From: DTU015 sp964641455
GTDB taxonomy: Bacteria; Bacillota; Sulfobacillia; Fermentithermobacillales; Fermentithermobacillaceae
Direction of reading: 5' to 3'
NCBI GenBank assembly: GCA_964641455.1
Contig: CAZXLH010000008.1
Location: 1 to 64,000 of the forward strand
DNA length: 64,000 nt
Position numbers and translations under genes: made by a program
The notes under the pieces: model-generated
What the model saw: only the letters and a program-made list of their open reading frames with translations
Database searches by the model: none
Told to the model about the DNA's origin: nothing
Shown here: piece after piece, positions 26,830 through 35,194 of the stretch
How the letters are laid out: each line of letters starts with the position of its first letter
Numbering within the stretch: the first letter of the stretch is position 1

Positions 26830-28288
26830 GGCTTAGCACCTCCGAACAGGGTAGTCGAGACGCCCACCAAGCGATTCCGAAGCCGATTGCCAAAGATATG
26901 CCTATTGAAAGGCTCATTATTATACTGAAATCGCCGAGGGCTTGGACAAACCATTCTCTTATGGTAAGGTCTGAACCAATTAGAGTAATAAGGTACAAAA
27001 TGTTTCCGGCTATGACGCCTGAAAAAGCTCCTATGGCAGAAACATACGCTACAAGGGTGAGAATGTATTGAATAATGTTCCCGGATGTAGCTCCAACCAC
27101 ACGAAGGAGCCCGAGTTTTCGTTTTTGCTGCACTACAATAATATATATGTTGCCTGCTACTACGACGCAAGCAAACCCAATTATTAGAGATGAGAAAACA
27201 GAGTGAAGGTCAGGGGGCATTACGACGTGATTTCTCGATTTTGCAGCGTATGTAAGCGCTTCAGGTACTGCATAGACTCCGTAATCATTGCCAAGGGATT
27301 TTCTTATATCCCCGACGGTTTCCCTCAGTTTCGACATCCTGTTTACAGTCACAGCCACTTGATAACACGGGAAATTCAGCTCAAAATCATAAATGTCTTG
27401 ATTGTCCGGATTAGGGTTAAGATCCTTGATGATTTCTTCAAACACTGATATAGGAATAATGACTTCCGGCCTTTTCCAATAGATAGGAATCATAGGAGGG
27501 GGATCCGGAGAATTGGCCGCAGCTTCCATGTCGGGCACCTCGCCAACTTTTATCGCATATCTTCCTGAAACAGTGAATCGGTATTGTTTGGCTTCATCCC
27601 AGCTGACCCCTGTTTGAATAACGTCATCAGTATTTTTGTCAAACGAATCGAACCGGGTAACTACAGGCTCGGGAACCAGAACTGATATGATATGGCCTTC
27701 CTTTATGTTTTTAAACGATTGGATTTGTGAAGGAACCAGAATTTCAAACGCGTTTGCCTGTGAGAAAGCATGATCGCCTATTGAGTTATTTTCTAAGTAC
27801 TCGTCTATAGGATAACCGTCAAGATCAAAGCCTCTCAGTATGGCTGAAACCTTTTGGCCATCGATATCTACCAAACAAGGCAATGAACGGTAAGCAGAAA
27901 TGCTTCTTACATTGGGAATTTCTCTTATTGACTCAATAATCTTGCCTGGAATCATGCTTCTCCAGCCGGTACATGTTTCTTCAGTAAGGTACCCCTTTGA
28001 GCCGGTCTCAGGAAAGTAGTAAAGCAAATGTGATTGCGAATCGCTGCCTTGCCAACTTCGCCAAATGAGCATAGGGGTGTCAGATGAGAGGGGAGCCTGA
28101 GCCGGAAAGATGATAATATCTCCTCCTGAATAGGTACGTTCGGCCATTGCGATTCCTACGTTATACCCTTCAGGAACAACTCGGAGCAAAACGACTATCA
28201 TCGCTGCCAAAGCAGAGGCTATAACAGCTACCAGCGTTCGCGTAGGGTTGCGTCGAACTTCTGTGACAGCGAGTTTAGAAAAATCCAT
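26822..28288 (-). CDS. FtsX-like ABC permease, large extracytoplasmic domain
   Basis: 488 residues, with an N-terminal membrane segment (TLVAVIASALAAMIVVLLRVV), a roughly 290-residue MacB_PCD-like extracytoplasmic region and three C-terminal membrane segments with the family sequence QQKRKLGLLRVVGATSGNI. First gene of the five-gene minus operon. It is longer than its partner at 24915, giving an asymmetric pair. The ATG follows AGGTGAAGAAGA. Confidence 0.83.
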   Translation of the reverse strand: MDFSKLAVTEVRRNPTRTLVAVIASALAAMIVVLLRVVPEGYNVGIAMAERTYSGGDIIIFPAQAPLSSDTPMLIWRSWQGSDSQSHLLYYFPETGSKGYLTEETCTGWRSMIPGKIIESIREIPNVRSISAYRSLPCLVDIDGQKVSAILRGFDLDGYPIDEYLENNSIGDHAFSQANAFEILVPSQIQSFKNIKEGHIISVLVPEPVVTRFDSFDKNTDDVIQTGVSWDEAKQYRFTVSGRYAIKVGEVPDMEAAANSPDPPPMIPIYWKRPEVIIPISVFEEIIKDLNPNPDNQDIYDFELNFPCYQVAVTVNRMSKLRETVGDIRKSLGNDYGVYAVPEALTYAAKSRNHVVMPPDLHSVFSSLIIGFACVVVAGNIYIIVVQQKRKLGLLRVVGATSGNIIQYILTLVAYVSAIGAFSGVIAGNILYLITLIGSDLTIREWFVQALGDFSIIMSLSIGISLAIGFGIAWWASRLPCSEVLSRE

Positions 28289-28489
28289 TCTTCTTCACCT
28301 GCCTCAACACTGAACGGTTCCAATGCAGTATTCTGCTTTCATCTATTCTACTTTCGCTGTAATCATCCATACTCCTTCTGTGCCCGAAAAATTGCTTGAA
28401 TTATGCAAGCTGTCACGTTGATATTGTTTTGGGCCTTTCATAGTATATTACTGCGCTGTAAAACCTGAAAAACTTCTATAAACGTTTTA

Positions 28490-28518
28490 TTGACACCAGA
28501 GACTGACTCACCTAGAAT
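28490..28518 (+). promoter_or_regulatory. Consensus sigma-A promoter of speH
   Basis: TTGACA (28490-28495), exactly 17 bases, then TAGAAT (28513-28518), 62 bases before the SpeH start. It is one of the best matches to consensus in the window. Confidence 0.7.
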
Positions 28519-28580
28519 AGCAATGGTTTAATTTAGTTTGGTCCTCGGGATTTAGTTCCTGAAAGGGGGCTGAGACAATA

Positions 28581-28952
28581 ATGCAGGGGTTGGGCCGTCA
28601 TGTTCTGGCTGAGGTTTATGGATGTACGTTTGATATCCTGGATGACCTCGAGAGAATCCGAGAGATCTTGGTCAGTGCGGCTCTCTCCGCCGGAGCGGAA
28701 GTGTTAGAAACAACCTTCCACCGGTTTTCGCCCCAGGGAATCAGCGGTGTAGTGGTCATTTCAGAATCACATCTTGCGATTCACTCATGGCCTGAACTCG
28801 GTTATGCTGCAGTAGACGTATTTACTTGCGGTGACCACGTTGATCCTTGGGTCGCAGTAGAGGCCATAGTCAAGCAATTCGGAGCGACGTCAGTAACGGC
28901 AACAGAAGTTAAACGAGGGGTTTTTATAAAATCCGTAGAAGCGGCCGGTTAG
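28581..28952 (+). CDS. speH: S-adenosylmethionine decarboxylase proenzyme
   Basis: Makes decarboxylated SAM, the aminopropyl donor for spermidine; pyruvoyl enzyme made by self-cleavage. 123 residues, the usual length for the prokaryotic class 1B type. The cleavage Ser lies in SESHLAIHSWPE (about residue 63), and the catalytic GDHVDP Cys region (DVFTCGDH) is present. ATG start after AAAGGGGGCTGAGACAATA. It is monocistronic between a strong promoter and a terminator; no spermidine synthase or arginine decarboxylase gene is in the window. Confidence 0.93.
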   Translation: MQGLGRHVLAEVYGCTFDILDDLERIREILVSAALSAGAEVLETTFHRFSPQGISGVVVISESHLAIHSWPELGYAAVDVFTCGDHVDPWVAVEAIVKQFGATSVTATEVKRGVFIKSVEAAG

Positions 28953-29021
28953 CCAAAATACTACGGGAAAGGTGATGTCATATTGTAGGCCCGGATGAGG
29001 ATGGAACGTTAAAAGAGTAGG

Positions 29022-29062
29022 CCCTGCGTAGAGTAGAACAGCGCAGGGTCTAATCTTTTTTT
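29022..29062 (+). terminator. Terminator of speH
   Basis: CCCTGCG/CGCAGGG stem with a 13-base loop, then TCTAATCTTTTTTT, 70 bases after the speH stop codon. Confidence 0.75.
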
Positions 29063-29180
29063 GATAGACTTAAATAAGCAGATAAGTTCAGAGTGAAGGT
29101 TACCAAAAGAGAGGCGTTTTCCAGAGTTGAGGATATGATGTATATTATAGGAAAGTCAATTTACAAGGAGAGACGAACCA

Positions 29181-29636
29181 TTGATTGAGAAAACACTTGT
29201 ATTAGCTAAGCCTGATGCAGTTGCACGGGGATTAGCCGGTGAAGTAATCGGGAGGCTTGAAAGAAGGGGGTTGAGGCTTTCGGCGCTCAAAATGATTTGG
29301 ATTGATGAAGCCCTTGCAAAGCGCCATTATTCAGCCCATGTAGGCAAGCCGTTTTTTGAAGGGTTACTAGAGTACATAACTTCCCTTCCTGTTATTGCAA
29401 TGGTGTGGGAAGGGCCCTCAGCCATAAGCGTGGTAAGGCAAACTATGGGCGCGACCAATCCTGCTGATGCCCAACCTGGCACTATACGCGGTGATTTCGG
29501 ATTAGATATATCCAATAACTTGGTTCATGGTTCAGATTCAGCCGAGTCAGCCAAGAAAGAAATCAGTTTATTCTTTGATGAAAACGAGATTTTCAGCTGG
29601 CAAAGGCCGCAAGAGAAGTATATTACAGGTGAATAA
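29181..29636 (+). CDS. ndk: Nucleoside diphosphate kinase
   Basis: Transfers the gamma phosphate between nucleoside di- and triphosphates through a phosphohistidine. 151 residues. Family motifs are TLVLAKPDAVARGLAGEVI at the start, GATNPADAQPGTIRGDFG, and the active-site His in NLVHGSDS. The start is TTG, 10 bases after AAGGAGAG. Ordinary housekeeping gene; length and motifs complete. Confidence 0.95.
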   Translation: MIEKTLVLAKPDAVARGLAGEVIGRLERRGLRLSALKMIWIDEALAKRHYSAHVGKPFFEGLLEYITSLPVIAMVWEGPSAISVVRQTMGATNPADAQPGTIRGDFGLDISNNLVHGSDSAESAKKEISLFFDENEIFSWQRPQEKYITGE

Positions 29637-29762
29637 CAGGCCAAGGGCCAACTCCAAACGACACACAGGGCCGGGTGGCTAACAACAAATGAGTGCTTAG
29701 GCACAGATTCGAAATGGGAAGTTGTGGAACATAAGTGGACTGCAAACAGAGGAGGGATTTCG

Positions 29763-30545
29763 ATGCTATTTGTTGGCACGTCAGGTTTCAGCTATTCTGA
29801 TTGGAAGGGAGTGTTCTATCCTGAAGGCATGAAGCCAGCCGATTTTCTTACGTTTTACTCAGAGCATTTCCCTTGTGTGGAACTAAATTTTACTTATTAC
29901 AGGCAACCTGAGGCTAAAACCATGGAGGCTATGTCTGCCAGAGTGCCGGCCGGTTTTAGGTTTACCGTAAAAGCCCACAGGACTTTGACCCACGAAATCC
30001 CTCCCGAACCTCGCCTTGCCCAAGAATTTGAGACATTCCGCCAGGGTATGCTGCCAATGGTAGAATCTCAAAAACTCGGATGTATTCTGTTTCAGTTTCC
30101 CTGGTCATTTAGGCCTACAACCGGAAATTCGGATTATGTTTTGTCGCTGCCGGAACGGTTGCCCTATGCAGAAATTGTGGTTGAGTTCAGAAATAATCTT
30201 TGGGCAAAAACTCAAGTATACGATTCCCTTAGGCAAAAAGGGATCGGATTTTGCTGTGTAGATGAGCCTGCACTCAAGGGCCTGTTTCCCAGGGTTCCCC
30301 TGGCCACCTCCAAATTGGGCTATTTGAGGTTTCATGGAAGGAACGCTGCTAAGTGGTTCAATCATGAAGAGGCATGGGAAAGGTACGATTATCTTTACAA
30401 TCAAGAGGAACTCAAGGGCTGGATACCCAAGGTGCAGCAAATGGCACAGCACACCCAAGACACATATGTATTTTTTAACAATTGCCACCAAAGCCAGGCT
30501 GCGATTAATGCAAGGCAAATGCAGCTGCTTCTTACTACCTCTTAG
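29763..30545 (+). CDS. DUF72 family protein
   Basis: 260 residues from ATG 29763, which follows AGGAGGGATTTCG. The N-terminal FVGTSGFSYSDWKGVFYPE is the DUF72 (YecE-like) signature, a TIM-barrel-like fold of unknown role. FRFTVKAHRTLTH, LGCILFQFPWSFR, VEFRNNLW, YLRFHGRN and YVFFNNCHQSQAAINA are the other conserved blocks, all present. Confidence 0.9.
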   Translation: MLFVGTSGFSYSDWKGVFYPEGMKPADFLTFYSEHFPCVELNFTYYRQPEAKTMEAMSARVPAGFRFTVKAHRTLTHEIPPEPRLAQEFETFRQGMLPMVESQKLGCILFQFPWSFRPTTGNSDYVLSLPERLPYAEIVVEFRNNLWAKTQVYDSLRQKGIGFCCVDEPALKGLFPRVPLATSKLGYLRFHGRNAAKWFNHEEAWERYDYLYNQEELKGWIPKVQQMAQHTQDTYVFFNNCHQSQAAINARQMQLLLTTS

Positions 30546-30596
30546 CGGCCAAACAGTAAGCCGGTGCCATGCTTGTATTCCCACATAAACATTAAG

Positions 30597-31910
30597 TTAG
30601 ATGAGGCTTGCTCCAATTGCAGCATATCCCGCCATGACCGCTGCCACTGAAACCAATACCGGCCAGTATTGCTTGTATACTCCTGCTAAGTCAATGTCGA
30701 AGTATTTGCATGTCAGTACTTGACAAAGGTGCAGTGGAGATGCAAAGTATGCCATGAAGCTGCCACCGTAAATCACGCTTGTAAGATACAACACTGCCTC
30801 TTGTGAGATTCCCGAAGGCACCAGAATTGGAATCATTACTCCCATTGTAGTTGTGCTGGAGGCGCTTACGTATCCAAATACCAGTGGAAGGGCCATTGCA
30901 AGTATTGCCGGGGGTATCCCGTAGCTTTTGGCCGAGTTCACCAAAGCCGGGAAAACAGGCGAAACAGTGGCAAACCCTTTGAATGCCATTATCCAAAACA
31001 TTGCCAGAACCTGAGTAATATTGGAGCCTTTTAAGATTGTAGCAAGTGACGGCAAAGATGCTTTTTCAAAGTACCCCATGGCCAGAGCCAGTACGATGCC
31101 TGTCATCATAGAGGCCCAAAGAGGTACGTTGAACCCAATGCTCAAAATGAGTGCCAATAGCAAAGGAGAACCATAGTGTAAGAACTCGATAAGGCTTTGG
31201 GATCTAAGTTTTCCGGTTCTGGTTGCAGCCACAACTGAGTTTGTGTTTTCCTGATTGAATTCTACTTGAGAGTTGATACTTTGGGTGACAGTGTTTGCTG
31301 ATTTCTTTTGAATCGAGTGTGCATCCGGCTTTCTGATTAAGAACACGTATCCTGCTAACCAGAATGCTGCTCCATAAAGCCAGAGTTTTGAGAGAAGGCT
31401 TGGAACCGAAACGCCTATAAGGTTGGCTGCTAAAATCATGGACGGCGAAAACGGGAACAAAAAGAACATTCCGTGACGAAAAACCAAATTAATGCTGGCT
31501 TTTCGCTCAGGAGACAAGCCTAATCCATCTCCTAATTTGTCGACCAGAGGAGCTGATACCGCTGCCCCGCCCAAAACCGGCATCGAACCGATTAAGGCAG
31601 GCACTGCCATAATAGCGGCTTTTAGATTCCCTAGAAACCCGGATAACCCTTGAACCATATTATCAAGATAACCGGTCTCGTTCATAATCGTGGAAAAGGC
31701 TCCAATTGCAAAAACAGAAAGCGCCAGTTGGATTGTGGTACTGTCGGTAAATGCACTCCAGATAACATTGGCTGATTCAGCAAAAGAAAGCCCTGAAGTA
31801 AGAGCCATTACAATAGTTGCTGCGAACATCACTTTTTCCAGGGATACTTTTTTTACAGAGAAAACAATTATGATTACAAACGCGGTTATAACTCCGAGAA
31901 GCTGCAACAT
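30597..31910 (-). CDS. DUF401 family integral membrane protein
   Basis: 437 residues with about ten hydrophobic segments, and the DUF401 sequence blocks PALIGSMPVLGGAAVSAPLV and FRHGMFFLFPFSPSMILAANL. The family resembles anion/permease proteins of the GntP/ArsB superfamily, but its substrate is not established. A long charged cytoplasmic loop (about 200-240) separates two halves. ATG start after AGAGGTGACAC; transcribed alone, convergent with the DUF72 gene. Confidence 0.85.
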   Translation of the reverse strand: MLQLLGVITAFVIIIVFSVKKVSLEKVMFAATIVMALTSGLSFAESANVIWSAFTDSTTIQLALSVFAIGAFSTIMNETGYLDNMVQGLSGFLGNLKAAIMAVPALIGSMPVLGGAAVSAPLVDKLGDGLGLSPERKASINLVFRHGMFFLFPFSPSMILAANLIGVSVPSLLSKLWLYGAAFWLAGYVFLIRKPDAHSIQKKSANTVTQSINSQVEFNQENTNSVVAATRTGKLRSQSLIEFLHYGSPLLLALILSIGFNVPLWASMMTGIVLALAMGYFEKASLPSLATILKGSNITQVLAMFWIMAFKGFATVSPVFPALVNSAKSYGIPPAILAMALPLVFGYVSASSTTTMGVMIPILVPSGISQEAVLYLTSVIYGGSFMAYFASPLHLCQVLTCKYFDIDLAGVYKQYWPVLVSVAAVMAGYAAIGASLI

Positions 31911-32134
31911 GTGTCACCTCTGATTTTCTGTTATGATACTGCAATGCTCTTCACATGGTTTGGTAGATTGTTTTATTACGCCTATAGAGATTGTATACTA
32001 ACCAAGCGTTTTGCACATTCCCATAGGCGAACTGTTTTTGCAGGGATTATGTAGTTTGCTCCAGAATTAATTGCTTGATAGCCAAAAAAGTTATTTTATT
32101 TGTTGAGATTTGTTCCAAGGGGAGTTGGAGTAAT

Positions 32135-34672
32135 TTGAACGGTGTAATACCTATACCTAATTATATAGCCTTTGATACTGAAACCACTGGTTTTTCGCCT
32201 GAGGATGATCGTATTATAGAAATTGCCCTTGTAAGGTTTCAAGACGGTTTTCCTGTTGACAGGTGGTCATCTCTTGTACACCCTGGCAAGAAAGTAGGGC
32301 TCAAGATTCTAAGATTGACAGGGATATCCCGGGAGGACCTGGCCCGGAGCCCGGATATTGGTGATTTATGTCAACGGTTTGAAGAGTTTAGGGGCCAATT
32401 GCCACTGGTGGGCCACAATCCTGAATTTGACATATCATTTCTTGAACAAGTTATTCCCGGTTTTCCCGGGGAGGCTCCTGTTTACGATACGCTGGAGCTT
32501 GCCCGAATTGTATTTCCCGGGTTTCAAACATATAAGCTTGGAGATCTGGCCCGGCAATTAAATGTTGAGTTAGACGATGCCCATAGAGCGTGTGATGATG
32601 CCCAGGCTTCAGGCTTGGTTTTTCAGGCGATCCAAGAAGAAATAACCAAGATGCCTATTGGCGTGCGAGAAAAGATTGTTCGTATTATGGGGAAAGGCTG
32701 GGCGCCTGCACATTTGTTTAGGTTGGAAAATGCAGATTCTTCTTATCAACCCTCTCTTTTTGCAGGTACTCCCGCTTATAGCTCACAGTTGAACATATTA
32801 GGCTTGCCTCACGCTAAATCTTCTGTCACCAAGACAAAGAGTGCCAGGGAAGATGATGAAAAAAAGCCAGGGGACGATTGGCCATGCAGTTTGCTTCAAG
32901 GAGATCAAAAAGAAGTGTTTGCTGATGCTCATCTTGATGCACTTACTTTGGACAAAGTAGCAGTAAACTTACCCAAATACGTTAGTTTGCACGGTGGCCC
33001 TGTCTTGGTTGCCGGTGATCTTGATGTTTTGGCAGGGATTGACCTGGATGCAGAGTTTTTGTCTGTGCCCGGCGACTATCTTTGTGTGCTTAAGGCTAAT
33101 CTTGCAGAAGATTTGGTACGGGCTGGATTGCTGGATTCGTTGGAACTCGAAGACAGGCGATTTTTGTCGGCAATAGCTACATGGAGGCATATTACCCAAC
33201 ATGGCTTATTTGAGGAAATTCAGGTTGTAGGCAGAGGCCACACATTGCGCCGGGAGCTAAGTTGCTCTGATTTGCCCGAATGCCGGGAATATTGTAATTT
33301 TACTGAGCAGTGTTACTACCTTAAGGCCTGTGAAAAGGCCAACTCAAGCCAGGTAGTTTTCACCGGTAAACCAAGTTGTTCTAATTTACAATTAGACGCT
33401 AAGGCGTGTATGGTTTTGGGTTTTGAGAACTTAGGCCGGCTATGGGAACGAAGCCAACCCAGGTTAGACTTGGGAAGGTTACAGGAGGCATTGAGCGATG
33501 CGGGTTACTTGGAACTCAGCAAAACTGTGGAGAAAGTGGCACACAGGTGTTTAGATGTGTTAGGTTCAAGAGTTGATACAGGTGTTACAAATGAACTTAT
33601 CCGCATTATCAGCGATACCTACCAATGTATTAGCCCGGTGGTTTCGGAGTTTCGGCAAAAGGTAAGGGAACAAGCTGCTCCTGTGATTCGGCAACCGGTA
33701 GATCCCCCGGTTCTTTCAGCTACTCTTCACAGGCTGGAGTACTGGATAGATCAGATGTCCAGGGTGATTCACAGCGATGACCGGTCTATATGCCTGTTAG
33801 AGCGCGGATATGGTAATGGCCGGTATGAGAACGCGGTATTTTCCAGAAAACCTTTGTGGCCTGCCATTGAAGCCAGAAAGGCGATAAGCAGCCGGTACGG
33901 CAAAGTTATGTTTGTTTCGCCTGAAGCAAATTTTGCATCTCGGTTTGAAGGGCTTAGGTATTTATACGGGTTTGGCCCTGGCGATATTGTACATTCTGTG
34001 GGCACACGAGAGCCTACAGGCGTAGAAAGCAAAAAATCAGGCGCGCTACTGGTTTCTGTTGATAAAGGCCGGAGGATGTCGGCTTCTGATCATCTTAATT
34101 TCGTAGGTGAGTTTCTTAAAGAACTTATGGTCAAGTCAGATGAAAACGTTTTGTGTCTTTGCCCTTCACATGCTTTTATCAGAAATCTAAATTCAATTGC
34201 GGGGCCTTCATTGGAGGAAGACGAAATTGCAGTTTTTGCGCAGGGTATAGACGGTGGGCCAAAAGTAATCGAACATCTGAGTGAACCCGGTACTTTGGTC
34301 CTGGCAAGGTTCGGCATAGATATTGTGGGCGATGTTGAAACTATCCCTCGTATTTTGGTGGTTCCTAAGATACCTTTTCGGCCTCCGAATACCACTGATG
34401 ACTTAAGACGAAGGGAATTAGCAAACAAGGGTAAGAATGGATTTATTGAAATCAATGTACTTCCTACAGCCTTAGCATTACGTTCGTATATACAAACTTT
34501 AGAGCGGCTTACTGAAACGTTTGTGGCAGTGCTTCTCGACCCGAAACTTTTGCCCGGGCAAAGGGGATGGGGCAGCAGTTTCATGGAGCGGTTTTCAGAT
34601 TTAAATAGGATTGTGTGTCCCCCAAATATGGCGGTGACACATGCTGCCGGCTGGGTGCGAAATAAATTGTGA
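32135..34672 (+). CDS. DnaQ-like exonuclease fused to a degenerate DinG-type helicase
   Basis: About 845 residues. The N-terminal 180 residues form a DEDDh 3'-5' exonuclease with all acidic motifs: FDTETTGF, GHNPEFDISFL and HRACDDA. The rest follows the DinG/XPD-type layout, including an Fe-S-like cysteine set (CSDLPECREYCNF, CYYLKAC) and late blocks equivalent to ILVVPKIPFRPP and VLLDPKLL. However no Walker A (GxGKT), no DEAH box and no QGxGRxIR motif VI can be found, so helicase activity is probably lost. TTG 32135 follows AAGGGGAGTTGGAG; an upstream in-frame start at 32075 would add 20 residues. Confidence 0.75.
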   Translation: MNGVIPIPNYIAFDTETTGFSPEDDRIIEIALVRFQDGFPVDRWSSLVHPGKKVGLKILRLTGISREDLARSPDIGDLCQRFEEFRGQLPLVGHNPEFDISFLEQVIPGFPGEAPVYDTLELARIVFPGFQTYKLGDLARQLNVELDDAHRACDDAQASGLVFQAIQEEITKMPIGVREKIVRIMGKGWAPAHLFRLENADSSYQPSLFAGTPAYSSQLNILGLPHAKSSVTKTKSAREDDEKKPGDDWPCSLLQGDQKEVFADAHLDALTLDKVAVNLPKYVSLHGGPVLVAGDLDVLAGIDLDAEFLSVPGDYLCVLKANLAEDLVRAGLLDSLELEDRRFLSAIATWRHITQHGLFEEIQVVGRGHTLRRELSCSDLPECREYCNFTEQCYYLKACEKANSSQVVFTGKPSCSNLQLDAKACMVLGFENLGRLWERSQPRLDLGRLQEALSDAGYLELSKTVEKVAHRCLDVLGSRVDTGVTNELIRIISDTYQCISPVVSEFRQKVREQAAPVIRQPVDPPVLSATLHRLEYWIDQMSRVIHSDDRSICLLERGYGNGRYENAVFSRKPLWPAIEARKAISSRYGKVMFVSPEANFASRFEGLRYLYGFGPGDIVHSVGTREPTGVESKKSGALLVSVDKGRRMSASDHLNFVGEFLKELMVKSDENVLCLCPSHAFIRNLNSIAGPSLEEDEIAVFAQGIDGGPKVIEHLSEPGTLVLARFGIDIVGDVETIPRILVVPKIPFRPPNTTDDLRRRELANKGKNGFIEINVLPTALALRSYIQTLERLTETFVAVLLDPKLLPGQRGWGSSFMERFSDLNRIVCPPNMAVTHAAGWVRNKL

Positions 34673-34739
34673 TTTACTTGGCGCTTGGAGTAATAGTGTC
34701 GAGGGAGTGCTAATATAGAAAAACCAGGAGGTGTACTAT

Positions 34740-35165
34740 ATGAAACATGGTCCTCCCGGAAATCCAAGGTACTCACGATGGAATCACAAAAATCGGACAG
34801 AAGAAAATTTTTCGTTTCCCATGGTTGGCAAAGGCGTAGGCTATGCTCTGATATTGGCAGTGGTGCTGATTATTATTGCGTCCCTTGTAGTGTACCTAAC
34901 CAAATTAGACGAAAGCATAGTTTTCTGGGTTGTGAACATAGGCAGTTTTGTCATATTAGGGCTTGCTTCCTTTAGCATTGCGAGAACAACCAAAAGGCAC
35001 GGTTTGCTGTACGGAGCTCTGATTGGAGGAGCATATGCCATATTAACATCTGTAATTGGCGCTTTTGCGTATCCGCCGTTTATTGGGGTTTGGGCACTGC
35101 TCAAAAGAATGGGTTTCTCGGTGTTGGCCGGAGCATGCGGAGGAATTTTTGGCGTAAATTATTAG
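34740..35165 (+). CDS. TIGR04086-like small membrane protein
   Basis: 141 residues from ATG 34740 (6 bases after AGGAGGTG). A polar N-terminus of about 30 residues is followed by four hydrophobic segments (about 38-57, 64-82, 92-113, 121-138). This matches the TIGR04086/YrzE-type family of small Firmicutes membrane proteins without known function. It may be cotranscribed with the following deacetylase gene (30-base gap). Confidence 0.7.
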   Translation: MKHGPPGNPRYSRWNHKNRTEENFSFPMVGKGVGYALILAVVLIIIASLVVYLTKLDESIVFWVVNIGSFVILGLASFSIARTTKRHGLLYGALIGGAYAILTSVIGAFAYPPFIGVWALLKRMGFSVLAGACGGIFGVNY

Positions 35166-35194
35166 ATACGGAATAATCTGGCTGTTAAGAACGC

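Noticed and set aside
28560..28580. GGGGGCTGAGA before speH resembles part of the TPP riboswitch
   Set aside because: The partner elements (the upstream TCGGGGTGCC-like strand and the CTGATCTGG...TAATGCC segment) are absent and the motif lies at the ribosome binding site.
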